A program made the position numbers and the translations under genes. Below are positions 35,115 through 42,966 of a DNA stretch of 64,000 nucleotides, piece by piece. Source of the stretch: CADEFQ01 sp050185195 (GTDB lineage: Bacteria > Pseudomonadota > Gammaproteobacteria > Steroidobacterales > Steroidobacteraceae); contig JBFWZQ010000002.1 in the NCBI GenBank assembly GCA_050185195.1, positions 62,001 to 126,000 on the forward strand. Direction: 5' to 3'. How positions within the stretch are numbered: position 1 is the first letter of the stretch; every line of letters begins with the position of its first letter. Under the pieces are notes generated by a model. It had not been told where the DNA came from and did not search any database. It saw only the letters and a program-made list of their open reading frames with translations.

Positions 35115-35885
35115 CTAGAAGCCGATCACGGCGCCGCCGTCGACCCGCATGACAGTGCCCGTGACGAAACTGGCGCGCGGACTGGCGAGGAACGCCACGA
35201 CGTCGGCCAGTTCCTCCGCCCTGCCGAGCCGGCCGACCGGAATGCCCGCGAGATGCTCCCCGCCGACATCCGCCTCGCTGCTGCCGCGATCCTGCGCGAG
35301 CCAGCCGCGAAAGCGGTGATAGGCGGGCGTGTCGAACTGGCCCGGTACGATCACGTTGACGAGCACGCGCGGCGCGAGCTCGAGCGCAAGCGAGCGCGCC
35401 GCGGCGGCCACGCCGCTGCGATACACCGACGACAGCGCGAGATCGGGGGAAGCCTCGAGCACCGAACGTGCCGTGATGAACAGCATCCGCCCGGCATCCG
35501 AGCGCTGCAACAGGGGCGCCGCCGCGGCCGCGGCATCGAGCGCGGGACGCAGCATCGATTCGTAGGCGCGCGCGCGCGACTCTGCACTCGAGCGACCGAT
35601 CGGCCCCGGCGTGCCGCCCCCGGTGTTGATGATCGCGATGTCGAGGCCACCGAGCAGCCGCGCCGCCTCGTTCACCATCCGGTCCGCCTCGCCGGCGATG
35701 CCGAGGTCGCCGCGCACCCAGCCGGCCGCGTGCAGGGCCTCGCCCGCCGCCCGCAAGCGGGTCTCGTCCCGCCCCGCGATGACTACCCGCGCGCCTTCGG
35801 CCGCCAGTTGCGCCGCGATCGCCCGGCCGAGGCCCGAGCTCGAACCGAGCACCAGGGCGCGTTTGCCGGCGAGCTGCAGGTCCAT
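35115..35885 (-). CDS. Atypical short-chain dehydrogenase/reductase
   Basis: Predicted 256-aa SDR. The cofactor loop GSSSGLGRAIAAQL and IINTGGG (NNAG-like) are present. In the active-site region SSVYRSGVAAAARSLA the Tyr is followed four residues on by Val, so the Y-x-x-x-K lysine is missing. It belongs to the divergent SDR group in which this segment is altered, and may work by a different mechanism or not as a dehydrogenase. It is the last gene of the oxygenase operon, two bases after the reductase stop. Confidence 0.85.
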   Translation of the reverse strand: MDLQLAGKRALVLGSSSGLGRAIAAQLAAEGARVVIAGRDETRLRAAGEALHAAGWVRGDLGIAGEADRMVNEAARLLGGLDIAIINTGGGTPGPIGRSSAESRARAYESMLRPALDAAAAAAPLLQRSDAGRMLFITARSVLEASPDLALSSVYRSGVAAAARSLALELAPRVLVNVIVPGQFDTPAYHRFRGWLAQDRGSSEADVGGEHLAGIPVGRLGRAEELADVVAFLASPRASFVTGTVMRVDGGAVIGF

Positions 35886-35887
35886 CG

Positions 35888-37459
35888 TCAGTCGATCGCG
35901 ACGTAGATGTGGCCGTCGATTTCGCGCACGGGATAGGTCTTCACGGGGCGCGACGCCGGCGGGTTGATCGGTTCGCCCGTGGCGAGATCGAAGATCGAAC
36001 CGTGGCAGAGGCAGGTGAGCCCGCCCTGCTCCACCTTGCCGGACGACAGGTGGCAGGCGAGGTGCGTGCACAGGTTGTGCACGGCATAGGCCGTGCCGTT
36101 GAGCCGCGCGATCGCGACTTCCGTGCCCTGCACCACGAAGCGGCGCACGCTGCCTTCCTGCACCTGGCCGCTGCGCGCCGCGCGGGTGAAACTCCCCTCG
36201 CGCTCCGCCGCTTGCATGGCCGTGGCGTCATCGCCAGGCGTTTCCTGTTCCTCGAGCAACGCACCGAGGTCCGCGTCGTCGTCCCGCAGCATGCGCGGAT
36301 CGACTGCAATGCGTCCGGCCAGCAGCGACTTGACGACCATGATGTCGCCGCCGCGGTTCATCCCGAAGGCGCCGGCGATCTTGCCGGCCTGCAGGTAAAA
36401 CGCGACGAAGTCCCGCTCGTCGAGCGAGCCACGCACCACGACTTCGTCCCAGGCGTCCGCATGGCCTGCGTACTGCAGGCTGTGCTCGTACTGGTCCGAC
36501 CAGAACCAGTGCGGGTCCTCGTAGCGGGTGCGCACGCCCATCATGTTGAGTCCCGCGGCGGCGCCCTGGCGGGACGCGTTGTCGAAATGCTCGACGCGCA
36601 TGCGCTTGTCGAACAGCGGGTGGTAGTGGTTGGCGACGTCGCCCGCGGCGTAGATGCCGGGCGCCGTCGTGCGGCAGAACTCGTCGACGCGGATGCCGTT
36701 GCCGACCGTGATCTCGCTCGCCTTGGCCAGATCGTCGTTCGGCGCGATGCCGATGCCGATCACGACCGCATCGCCTTCGAAGGTCTCGCCGTCGCGCGCG
36801 CGCACGACGACGCCGGAAGCCGTTTCCGCGATCGATTCGACGGCGACACCGCAGCGCAGCCGCACGCCGTTCTCGACGTGGATCGCGCCGCACACCGCGC
36901 CGATGGTGGCGCCCAGTACCCGTTCGAGCGGCGCCAGCATCGCCTCGAGCATCGTGACGTCCGCGCCGATGGCCCGCGCGGACGCGGCGATCTCGGAACC
37001 GATGAATCCACCGCCCACGATGATGAGGTGACGCCCCGGCCGCAATTGAGCGCGCAGCCGTTCGGCGTCCGCGAGCGTGCGCAGGTAGAGGATCTTTTCT
37101 CCCTGCGCTTCCGGGAAACGACGCGGCGTGCCGCCGGTCGCGATGAGGACGGCATCCGACGCGAGCCGGCGCCCGTCCCCGAGCACGACATCGAGGCTTG
37201 CCTTGTCCACGCGCACCGCGCGCGCGCCGAGTTCGAGCGTGACAGCGTGGCTCGCATACCAGTCCGGCGCCACGGACCAGAGTTCCTGTGGGTCCGCCTT
37301 GCCTTGCAGGAACTCCTTCGACAGCGGCGGGCGCTGGTACGGTGCATGCGGCTCGTCGCCGACGATCGTGATGCCCCCGTCGAATCCCTGGCGTCGCAGC
37401 GCGCGCGCGGCCGAGGCGGAAGTCTGGCCGGCCCCGATCAGCACCACCTGGCGAAGCAC
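35888..37459 (-). CDS. FAD-dependent ferredoxin reductase fused to a Rieske domain
   Basis: Predicted 523-aa fusion. Residues about 1-400 form a BphA4/rubredoxin-reductase-type flavoprotein with FAD motif VVLIGAGQTSASAARAL, NAD(P) motif IIVGGGFIGSEIAASA and GIYAAGDVANHYHP. The last 100 residues are a Rieske [2Fe-2S] domain: C464-T-H466 and C483-x-x-H486 (NLCTHLACHLSS, CLCHGSIFDL). The start is a GTG one base after the Rieske ferredoxin stop; an ATG at 37531 would overlap that gene. It should pass electrons from NAD(P)H to the cluster and on to the oxygenase. Confidence 0.9.
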   Translation of the reverse strand: MLRQVVLIGAGQTSASAARALRRQGFDGGITIVGDEPHAPYQRPPLSKEFLQGKADPQELWSVAPDWYASHAVTLELGARAVRVDKASLDVVLGDGRRLASDAVLIATGGTPRRFPEAQGEKILYLRTLADAERLRAQLRPGRHLIIVGGGFIGSEIAASARAIGADVTMLEAMLAPLERVLGATIGAVCGAIHVENGVRLRCGVAVESIAETASGVVVRARDGETFEGDAVVIGIGIAPNDDLAKASEITVGNGIRVDEFCRTTAPGIYAAGDVANHYHPLFDKRMRVEHFDNASRQGAAAGLNMMGVRTRYEDPHWFWSDQYEHSLQYAGHADAWDEVVVRGSLDERDFVAFYLQAGKIAGAFGMNRGGDIMVVKSLLAGRIAVDPRMLRDDDADLGALLEEQETPGDDATAMQAAEREGSFTRAARSGQVQEGSVRRFVVQGTEVAIARLNGTAYAVHNLCTHLACHLSSGKVEQGGLTCLCHGSIFDLATGEPINPPASRPVKTYPVREIDGHIYVAID

Positions 37460-37460
37460 G

Positions 37461-37820
37461 TCAGCCCGCCTCGCAGAAGCGCTCGTGCGCCGCGGGTTCG
37501 GCGTCCCGCACCTGCGGATCGAGCCGGACATAGACGACTTCGTCCTCGACCTTCACCGGGTAGACCGGCTGGCATTTCGCCCACTGGTCGGTCCAGCCCG
37601 TCTTCAGGTCGAAGGCCCACTGGTGGCCCGGGCAGATCACCTTGCCCTTGAAGACGAGGCCGCGCGACAGGCGACTCTGCTTGTGGATGCAGATGTCGCG
37701 CAGCGCATAGACCTCGCCGTCGATGTAGAACAGGGCGATCTCGTGATCCGCGACCGTCACCTTGAGCTTCCTGCGCTCCCGCAGCGGCCCGAGCTCGGTG
37801 GCCTTGACCCAGTCGGTCAT
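37461..37820 (-). CDS. Rieske [2Fe-2S] ferredoxin
   Basis: Predicted 119-aa soluble electron carrier. Cluster ligands are C44-I-H46 and C63-P-G-H66 (DICIHKQSRL, VICPGHQWAFDL), in the spacing of aromatic-dioxygenase ferredoxins. It lies between the diiron-protein gene (7 bases away) and the reductase (1 base away), so it most likely shuttles electrons between them. Confidence 0.9.
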   Translation of the reverse strand: MTDWVKATELGPLRERRKLKVTVADHEIALFYIDGEVYALRDICIHKQSRLSRGLVFKGKVICPGHQWAFDLKTGWTDQWAKCQPVYPVKVEDEVVYVRLDPQVRDAEPAAHERFCEAG

Positions 37821-37827
37821 GGCCCGG

Positions 37828-38568
37828 TCAGACGGAACCGACCGCGGCGAGTTCGGAGTCCGCGTGCTTGAAGTCCTTGACGTAGTAGTCGTACAAGGCC
37901 TTCGTGTACGAGAAGCGCATGTCGGCGGCGTCGCGCGCGGCTTCGAGGCACAGTTCCTGCAACTCGGGCGTGTCGGCGTGGCGCAGCACGATTTCGTAGC
38001 CACGCTCGCCGTGCACCTCGTCCGAGGTGATGTGCAGCTCGAAGAATTCCGCTTCGTCTTCGGTGAAGCCGTACTTCTCGAGCAGCGGCGGGTACTGGCG
38101 GCGGTAGATGTCGGGCACCTGCGACTCGAGGCCGACGACCAGCGCCGCCGTCGCGGCGACCCAGTTGCCGCGCATCGCCGTGGCATAACACCAGCCCTGC
38201 AGGCCGCGGGTCACGGGGTTCATGTTGCGCGGGTCCTGCACCCGCTCGCGCGTCGTGCCGCAGGCTTCGGCGAAGCGGATGAGGAGATCCGTGTGGCGGA
38301 TGTCCGCGAGTTCTTCCTCGTACATGTTCTGCAGCAGGAAATCCTTCGCCTCCGTCGCGTGGTCCGGTGCGTTGGCATAGATGTAGCCGAGGTAGTCGGC
38401 AAAGGGCCCCACGTAGTGGAAGTGGTTCTCGGCCCAGCGCGCGAAGTGCTCGCGCGTCAGCTTGCCGCTCGACCACGCGACGCTGAACGAGGCGTCCTTG
38501 GCCTCGCGCCCCTGCATCGCTTCCTTGAGAGCCGCCCGAAATTGAGTTTTGTCAAGCAATTTGGCCAT
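37828..38568 (-). CDS. Haem-oxygenase-like diiron protein (CADD/PqqC-type HDO)
   Basis: Predicted 246-aa all-helical protein of the TenA/PqqC/CADD superfamily. All six expected metal ligands can be placed: E85 and H92 (EEELADIRH, seven apart), E148 (VGLESQVP), then H179, D183 and H186 (ELHITSDEVH). The H-x3-D-x2-H spacing equals that of Chlamydia CADD. Known relatives (CADD, UndA, BesC, SznF) use a diiron centre for O2 chemistry on amines, fatty acids or amino acids. GGAGG at 38580-38576 supports the start. First gene of HDO-Rieske-reductase-SDR; the substrate is not known. Confidence 0.85.
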   Translation of the reverse strand: MAKLLDKTQFRAALKEAMQGREAKDASFSVAWSSGKLTREHFARWAENHFHYVGPFADYLGYIYANAPDHATEAKDFLLQNMYEEELADIRHTDLLIRFAEACGTTRERVQDPRNMNPVTRGLQGWCYATAMRGNWVAATAALVVGLESQVPDIYRRQYPPLLEKYGFTEDEAEFFELHITSDEVHGERGYEIVLRHADTPELQELCLEAARDAADMRFSYTKALYDYYVKDFKHADSELAAVGSV

Positions 38569-38597
38569 GGCGCAACCTCCGGATGTCGTTCGAAGCG

Positions 38598-38603
38598 TAT
38601 ACT
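38598..38603 (+). promoter_or_regulatory. -10 element of the gntR2 promoter
   Basis: TATACT lies eight bases before the 20-base palindrome and 45 bases before the gntR2 ATG. I see no clear -35. Confidence 0.45.
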
Positions 38604-38610
38604 GCGGACA

Positions 38611-38630
38611 AAATGCCGTCAACGGCATTT
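38611..38630. promoter_or_regulatory. Palindromic operator for GntR regulator 2
   Basis: AAATGCCGT-CA-ACGGCATTT: perfect 9-base arms around two bases, in the divergent region between the diiron-protein gene and gntR2. Placed just downstream of a -10, it is well sited for repression of both directions. Confidence 0.75.
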
Positions 38631-38648
38631 CATGACAGGATCACCGAC

Positions 38649-39335
38649 ATGCAGTCCATCCAGCTTCGCCCCGTGAAGTCGAATCCCGGCCTCACCGACA
38701 AGGTCTACGCGGCGCTGCGCGACGCGATTTCGCGCATGGACATCTATCGTGGCGACGAGCCGCCCAAGCTCGACGAGCGTTACCTCGCCGAGAGCCTGGG
38801 CGTCAGCCGCACGCCCGTGCGCGAAGCCCTCTCCCGCCTCGAGCAGGAAGGACTCGTCATGTCGATCCCGCGACGGGGCGCGTTCGTCGTGCGCAAAACC
38901 AAGAAGGAGATCCTCGAGGTGATCCAGGTGTGGGCTGCGCTCGAGAGCATGGCCGCGCGGCTCGCGACGCAGGTCGCGAGCGATGCGGACATCGGCGAAC
39001 TTCGCAAGCTCTTCGTCACCTTCCGCAGCCCCGACGAGCCGCAGGCGCGCATCGACGAATACTCGGAGACCAACATCCGGTTCCACCAGGCCATCATCGC
39101 GCTCAGCGGCAACGAGCTGCTGCAGCGGCTCGCCGACGTGCCGTTCCTGCACATGCGCGGCATCCGCGCCAAGACCATCGGCGAACACGACCGCGCGAGC
39201 CGGTCGATCGTGGACCACATGCACATCATCGAGGCACTCGAGGCGCGCGATGCGCGGCTCGCGGAAGACCTCGTGCGCGAGCATTCCTTCGGACTTGCCG
39301 AGCACGTCGAGAAGCACGTCGACTATCTCGGCTAG
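38649..39335 (+). CDS. GntR-family (FCD) regulator 2
   Basis: Predicted 228-aa regulator with GntR winged helix (LDERYLAESLGVSRTPVREA, LSRLEQEGLVMSIPRRGAFV) and FCD effector domain (VWAALESMAARLA, ETNIRFHQAIIALSGN, DHMHIIEALEARD). ATG at 38649 is preferred; an in-frame ATG at 38613 would place coding sequence over the operator palindrome. It diverges from the HDO operon, which it presumably controls. The last four bases overlap the convergent TSUP gene. Confidence 0.9.
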   Translation: MQSIQLRPVKSNPGLTDKVYAALRDAISRMDIYRGDEPPKLDERYLAESLGVSRTPVREALSRLEQEGLVMSIPRRGAFVVRKTKKEILEVIQVWAALESMAARLATQVASDADIGELRKLFVTFRSPDEPQARIDEYSETNIRFHQAIIALSGNELLQRLADVPFLHMRGIRAKTIGEHDRASRSIVDHMHIIEALEARDARLAEDLVREHSFGLAEHVEKHVDYLG

Positions 39336-40078
39336 GCGCCGGAAAGCAGCGTCTTGCCGATCAGCAGCGCGGCGGACAGGCCGGACAGGCCAAGTACCGC
39401 CTGGCGTGCGCGCCGGTTGCTGATACGCGGCAACACGCGGCCAGACAACCAGAAACCGGCGAGCAACGGCGGCACGAAGATCGCCCCCGCGAGCGCTTCG
39501 GTCGCGCTGAAGCGGCCGAAGTGCGCGAGCACGAACAGCGAGAAAGCCGAGCCGAGCACGAAGAAGGCTGCCATCGTCGCGCGGATCGACGCCGCGGCGC
39601 CGTGCTGGTAGGCGAGCGCGAGCGGCGGCGCCCCGATCGAGGTCAGCGTTCCCATGAAGCCCGACGCAAACCCCGCGACGAACAGGTTGGGCCGCGTCGG
39701 CTGCACGCGCCAGCCGCTCGCGCTCAGCAGCACTGCGCCGAGAACGAGTGCGCCGAACAACAGATTGTAGGTTGCAAGCGGCAGCAGCGAAATCGCGAGC
39801 CCGGCCACCACGGTGCCCGGCACCCTCCCCGCGAGCGCAAACGAGAGCCCCCGCACATCGATCGCCTCGCGCTCGCGCCACGCGATCAGCAAGGACACGA
39901 GCAGGGCCAGCACCAGCAGTGGGCCGGGCACGAGGCGCGGGTCGATCAGCAGCAGGATCGGTGCGGCGATCATCCCGAGGCCGAGCCCGGCACTCGCCTG
40001 GATCAGGGAACCCGTGAAGACCGCCAGGGCCCCCAGCAACAGGGCCGGCCAGTGCGCCAGGTCGAAGACCACATTCAC
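39332..40078 (-). CDS. TSUP-family (TauE/SafE) permease 2
   Basis: Predicted inner-membrane permease, about 248 aa, eight hydrophobic segments. SLIQASAGLGLGMIAAPILL and FMGTLTSIGAPPLALAYQ are the two half-repeats. The start is one of two GTG codons (40078 or 40072); the first has a G-rich ribosome site about seven bases upstream. A double GntR1-type operator lies just upstream, shared with the TonB receptor, so it likely exports or imports a metabolite of the same pathway. Confidence 0.85.
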   Translation of the reverse strand: MNVVFDLAHWPALLLGALAVFTGSLIQASAGLGLGMIAAPILLLIDPRLVPGPLLVLALLVSLLIAWREREAIDVRGLSFALAGRVPGTVVAGLAISLLPLATYNLLFGALVLGAVLLSASGWRVQPTRPNLFVAGFASGFMGTLTSIGAPPLALAYQHGAAASIRATMAAFFVLGSAFSLFVLAHFGRFSATEALAGAIFVPPLLAGFWLSGRVLPRISNRRARQAVLGLSGLSAALLIGKTLLSGA

Positions 40079-40103
40079 GTTCGACCCCCCTTGACATCCA
40101 CAA

Positions 40104-40123
40104 CATACAGTATACCGTATACA
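40104..40123. promoter_or_regulatory. GntR1 operator site D (double, divergent)
   Basis: CATACAGTATACCGTATACA contains the ATACAGTATACC core with a further GTATAC overlapping it, in the 136-base region between the TSUP 2 and TonB-receptor genes. A TTGACA (40091-40096) precedes it on the plus strand, though spacing to a -10 is not ideal. Confidence 0.65.
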
Positions 40124-40214
40124 CAAAATACAGCTATCCACAGCCATCAAGACTCGGGGGTCACATGGTTCGCAGGCTGATGCAGCACTCCGCCACGGTA
40201 GTGAGGAGATAACG

Positions 40215-42812
40215 ATGTCCAGGGTCGTCACGACGATTTCATCCGCGGTCTTGTTGGTGTTGACCGCGTTCCCCGCCCGCGAGGCAGGTGCGCAGCAGGC
40301 CGGGGCCGAACAGGCTCCCGCCTTGCAGGAAGTCACGGTCACCGGCACGCGACGCCTCGTCGTATCGCCGACGGACGTGTCCGCGCCGGTCGATGTCATA
40401 TCGATCGACAAGCTCACGAAGCAGGGCGACGTGGACATGATCAATGTCCTGCGCAACTCCGTGCCCTCCTTCAACGCCGACGCCAATCCGCTCAGCGGCA
40501 CGCCGACGTCGATGCGTCCCGTCTCGCTGCGCGGCCTGTCGCCCGACCACGTGCTCGTGCTCGTGAACGGCAAGCGGCGCCATCGCGGCGCCAATGTCGC
40601 GACGTTCTCGGGCGGCAAGACCGACGGCTCGCAGGGCCCGGACATCTCCTCCATCCCGACCGTCGCGCTGAAGCAGGTACAGGTGCTGCGCGACGGCGCT
40701 GCCGCGCAGTACGGCTCGGACGCCATCGCCGGCGTCATCAACTTCATCCTGAACGACAGCCCGGAGGGCGCCGACCTGCAGGCCAAGTACGCCAGCACCT
40801 ATGCAGGCGACGGTGGCCGCTACCAGGTCGCGGGCTCGGCAGGCATGCCGCTCGGCGAGGCGGGCTACCTGCGCTTCAGCGGCGAATTCCACGAGCAGGA
40901 TGAATCGATCCGCGCGATCCAGCGCCCGGATGCGGCGGCGCTGCAGGCCGGCGCCAATCCGCTCGTCGACCCTGCCGCGGTGCCGGACCCGACCACCAAC
41001 TTCGGCATCCCGAAGATCTCGGACGACCTGAAACTCTTCATGAATTTCGGCGCCGACATCAACGAGGACGCGCGCTTCTACGGCTTCGGCAACTACTCGC
41101 AGCGTACGACCGAGAGCGACTTCTTCTACCGCAACCCGACCGACCGCCAGGGCGTCTTCACGGACGGCGCCGGCAACTTCCTCGTCGGCGACATGACGCC
41201 GAACGACGGCCAGAACTGCCAGGGCGGCATCGACTTCGGCGGCACGGGCGTCGTCAACAACCCGATCGCGGTGGGTGCCCCCGACCAGGTGGCGCGCATG
41301 TCGAGCGTGCTGTCGGACCCGAACTGCTTCAACTTCCTCGAGATGTTCCCGGGCGGTTACAGCCCGCGCTTCGGCAGCGACGTCACTGACTTCGCCGGCG
41401 CGTTCGGCATCCGCGGCAAGTTTGGGCCCGGCATGACCTACGACGTCAGCGCGAGCGCCGGCCGCAGCAAGATCTCCTTCTTCGCCGGCAACGTGCCGAA
41501 CCCGAGCATGGGCTCGCAGACGCCGACCTTCTTCAAGCGCGTCGGCGACCGCATCCAGCTCGAGAAGGCCGTCAACGTCGACATGACCTATCCGATGCCC
41601 GTGGCCGCGTTCGCCTCGCCGCTCAACATCGCCTTCGGCGGCGAGTGGCACGACGAGGAGTTCCAGATCGTTTCAGGCGAACCCGCCTCGTTCGAGGCCG
41701 GCGTGCTCGGCTCGCAGGGCTTCCTGATCGGCGAAGAAGCCATTCCGGGCTTCTCCCCCACGATCTCGGGCACCTTCGGCCGCCACAAGTTCTCCGGTTA
41801 CGTCGACATGGAAGCCGACGTGACAAAGAAGCTGACGCTCGGCCTCGCCGCGCGGCACGAGGCCTTCTCGGGCACGGTCGGCAGCGAGACGACGTACAAG
41901 GCGTCGGGCATGTACCACTTCACGGATTCGTTCGCGATCCGCTCGACCTACGCCACGGGCTTCCACGCGCCGTCCGTGGGCCAGGAGCATTTCTCGACGA
42001 CGACGACCGAGTTCGACGCGAACGGCAACCTCGTCGAGTCGGGGCAGATCCCGCCGACGAGCCCCACCGCCGCGATCGTCGGCGGCAAGCCGCTCAAGCC
42101 TGAGACGTCGAAGAGCGTCGCGGGCGGCCTCGTGTTCGACAACGGGACGATCACGATCACCCTCGATGCGTATTACATCGAGATGGAGGATCGCATGACC
42201 CTCTCGGCCAGCAAGACGCTGACGCCCGCGCAGAAGCAGGCGCTGATCGACGAGGGCTTCCAGTCGGCGGCGGGCTTCAGCTCATTCCGCTTCTTCACCA
42301 ACGACTTCGCGTCGGAGACGAAGGGCATCGACCTCGTCGCGTCGATGCCCCTCGGTTTCATCACCCGGGGCAGCAACGACCTGAACGTCGCGGTGAACTA
42401 CAACAAGACGAAGGTCACCTCCTTCGACCCGTCCGACCCGAACGAACTGCTCGACCAGGTGCGGGTCACGCAGCTCGAGGACAACTACCCGAACTGGCGC
42501 GGCAATGTCGGCTTCACGCACGTCGAAGACGCCTGGCGCGCGCTGCTGCGCGTGAACTACTTCGGGCGCTTCACGGAGATGCACGTCAACGGCAACCTGC
42601 CGATCCACGCGGAGTCGCAGGTCACCGTCGACCTCGAGTTGGGCCTGACCCCCTGGGAACGGCTGGAACTCGCGGTGGGCGCGGAAAACCTCCTCGGTTC
42701 CGAACCGACGCGCAACCCGTGGGATTTCATCGTCGGCTCGAAGTACCCGACGACGACGCCCAGCGGCCTCGACAACGGCCTCTGGTACCTGCGGATGAAC
42801 TACAAGTTCTGA
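40215..42812 (+). CDS. TonB-dependent outer-membrane receptor
   Basis: Predicted 865-aa outer-membrane transporter energised by TonB-ExbBD. A signal peptide (about residues 1-27, ending EAGAQQ) is followed by a TonB-box-like LQEVTVTGTR. The plug domain (about 55-175) includes RPVSLRGLSPDHVLVLVNGK, LKQVQVLRDGAAAQYGSDAI and AGVINFIL, and a 22-strand barrel ends in RMNYKF. GAGGAG lies just upstream of the ATG. No siderophore gene is adjacent; the shared GntR1 operator indicates import of the catabolic substrate instead of iron. Confidence 0.95.
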   Translation: MSRVVTTISSAVLLVLTAFPAREAGAQQAGAEQAPALQEVTVTGTRRLVVSPTDVSAPVDVISIDKLTKQGDVDMINVLRNSVPSFNADANPLSGTPTSMRPVSLRGLSPDHVLVLVNGKRRHRGANVATFSGGKTDGSQGPDISSIPTVALKQVQVLRDGAAAQYGSDAIAGVINFILNDSPEGADLQAKYASTYAGDGGRYQVAGSAGMPLGEAGYLRFSGEFHEQDESIRAIQRPDAAALQAGANPLVDPAAVPDPTTNFGIPKISDDLKLFMNFGADINEDARFYGFGNYSQRTTESDFFYRNPTDRQGVFTDGAGNFLVGDMTPNDGQNCQGGIDFGGTGVVNNPIAVGAPDQVARMSSVLSDPNCFNFLEMFPGGYSPRFGSDVTDFAGAFGIRGKFGPGMTYDVSASAGRSKISFFAGNVPNPSMGSQTPTFFKRVGDRIQLEKAVNVDMTYPMPVAAFASPLNIAFGGEWHDEEFQIVSGEPASFEAGVLGSQGFLIGEEAIPGFSPTISGTFGRHKFSGYVDMEADVTKKLTLGLAARHEAFSGTVGSETTYKASGMYHFTDSFAIRSTYATGFHAPSVGQEHFSTTTTEFDANGNLVESGQIPPTSPTAAIVGGKPLKPETSKSVAGGLVFDNGTITITLDAYYIEMEDRMTLSASKTLTPAQKQALIDEGFQSAAGFSSFRFFTNDFASETKGIDLVASMPLGFITRGSNDLNVAVNYNKTKVTSFDPSDPNELLDQVRVTQLEDNYPNWRGNVGFTHVEDAWRALLRVNYFGRFTEMHVNGNLPIHAESQVTVDLELGLTPWERLELAVGAENLLGSEPTRNPWDFIVGSKYPTTTPSGLDNGLWYLRMNYKF

Positions 42813-42820
42813 GTTGCAGG

Positions 42821-42856
42821 CGGGCGGGCCGCGATCACGCGGCCCGCCCGGTTTTC
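42821..42856 (+). terminator. Rho-independent terminator of the TonB-receptor gene
   Basis: A perfect 13-bp GC stem (CGGGCGGGCCGCG) closes on an ATCA loop and is followed by GGTTTT, eight bases after the receptor stop. This is the clearest intrinsic terminator in the window. Confidence 0.9.
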
Positions 42857-42966
42857 CCTGGGCCGGCACTTGCCCGGCGTCGCAGCCGGTACCCACGGCG
42901 CCATCCTTGACGTTCGCGGGATGCGCATGGCGCAATGGCCGCCATGTCCCCAGGATCCCGGTCATC

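Noticed and set aside
38597..38604. GTATACTG upstream of gntR2 as a fifth GntR1 operator
   Set aside because: Only half of the motif is present and it coincides with a -10 hexamer; the palindrome next to it explains regulation better.
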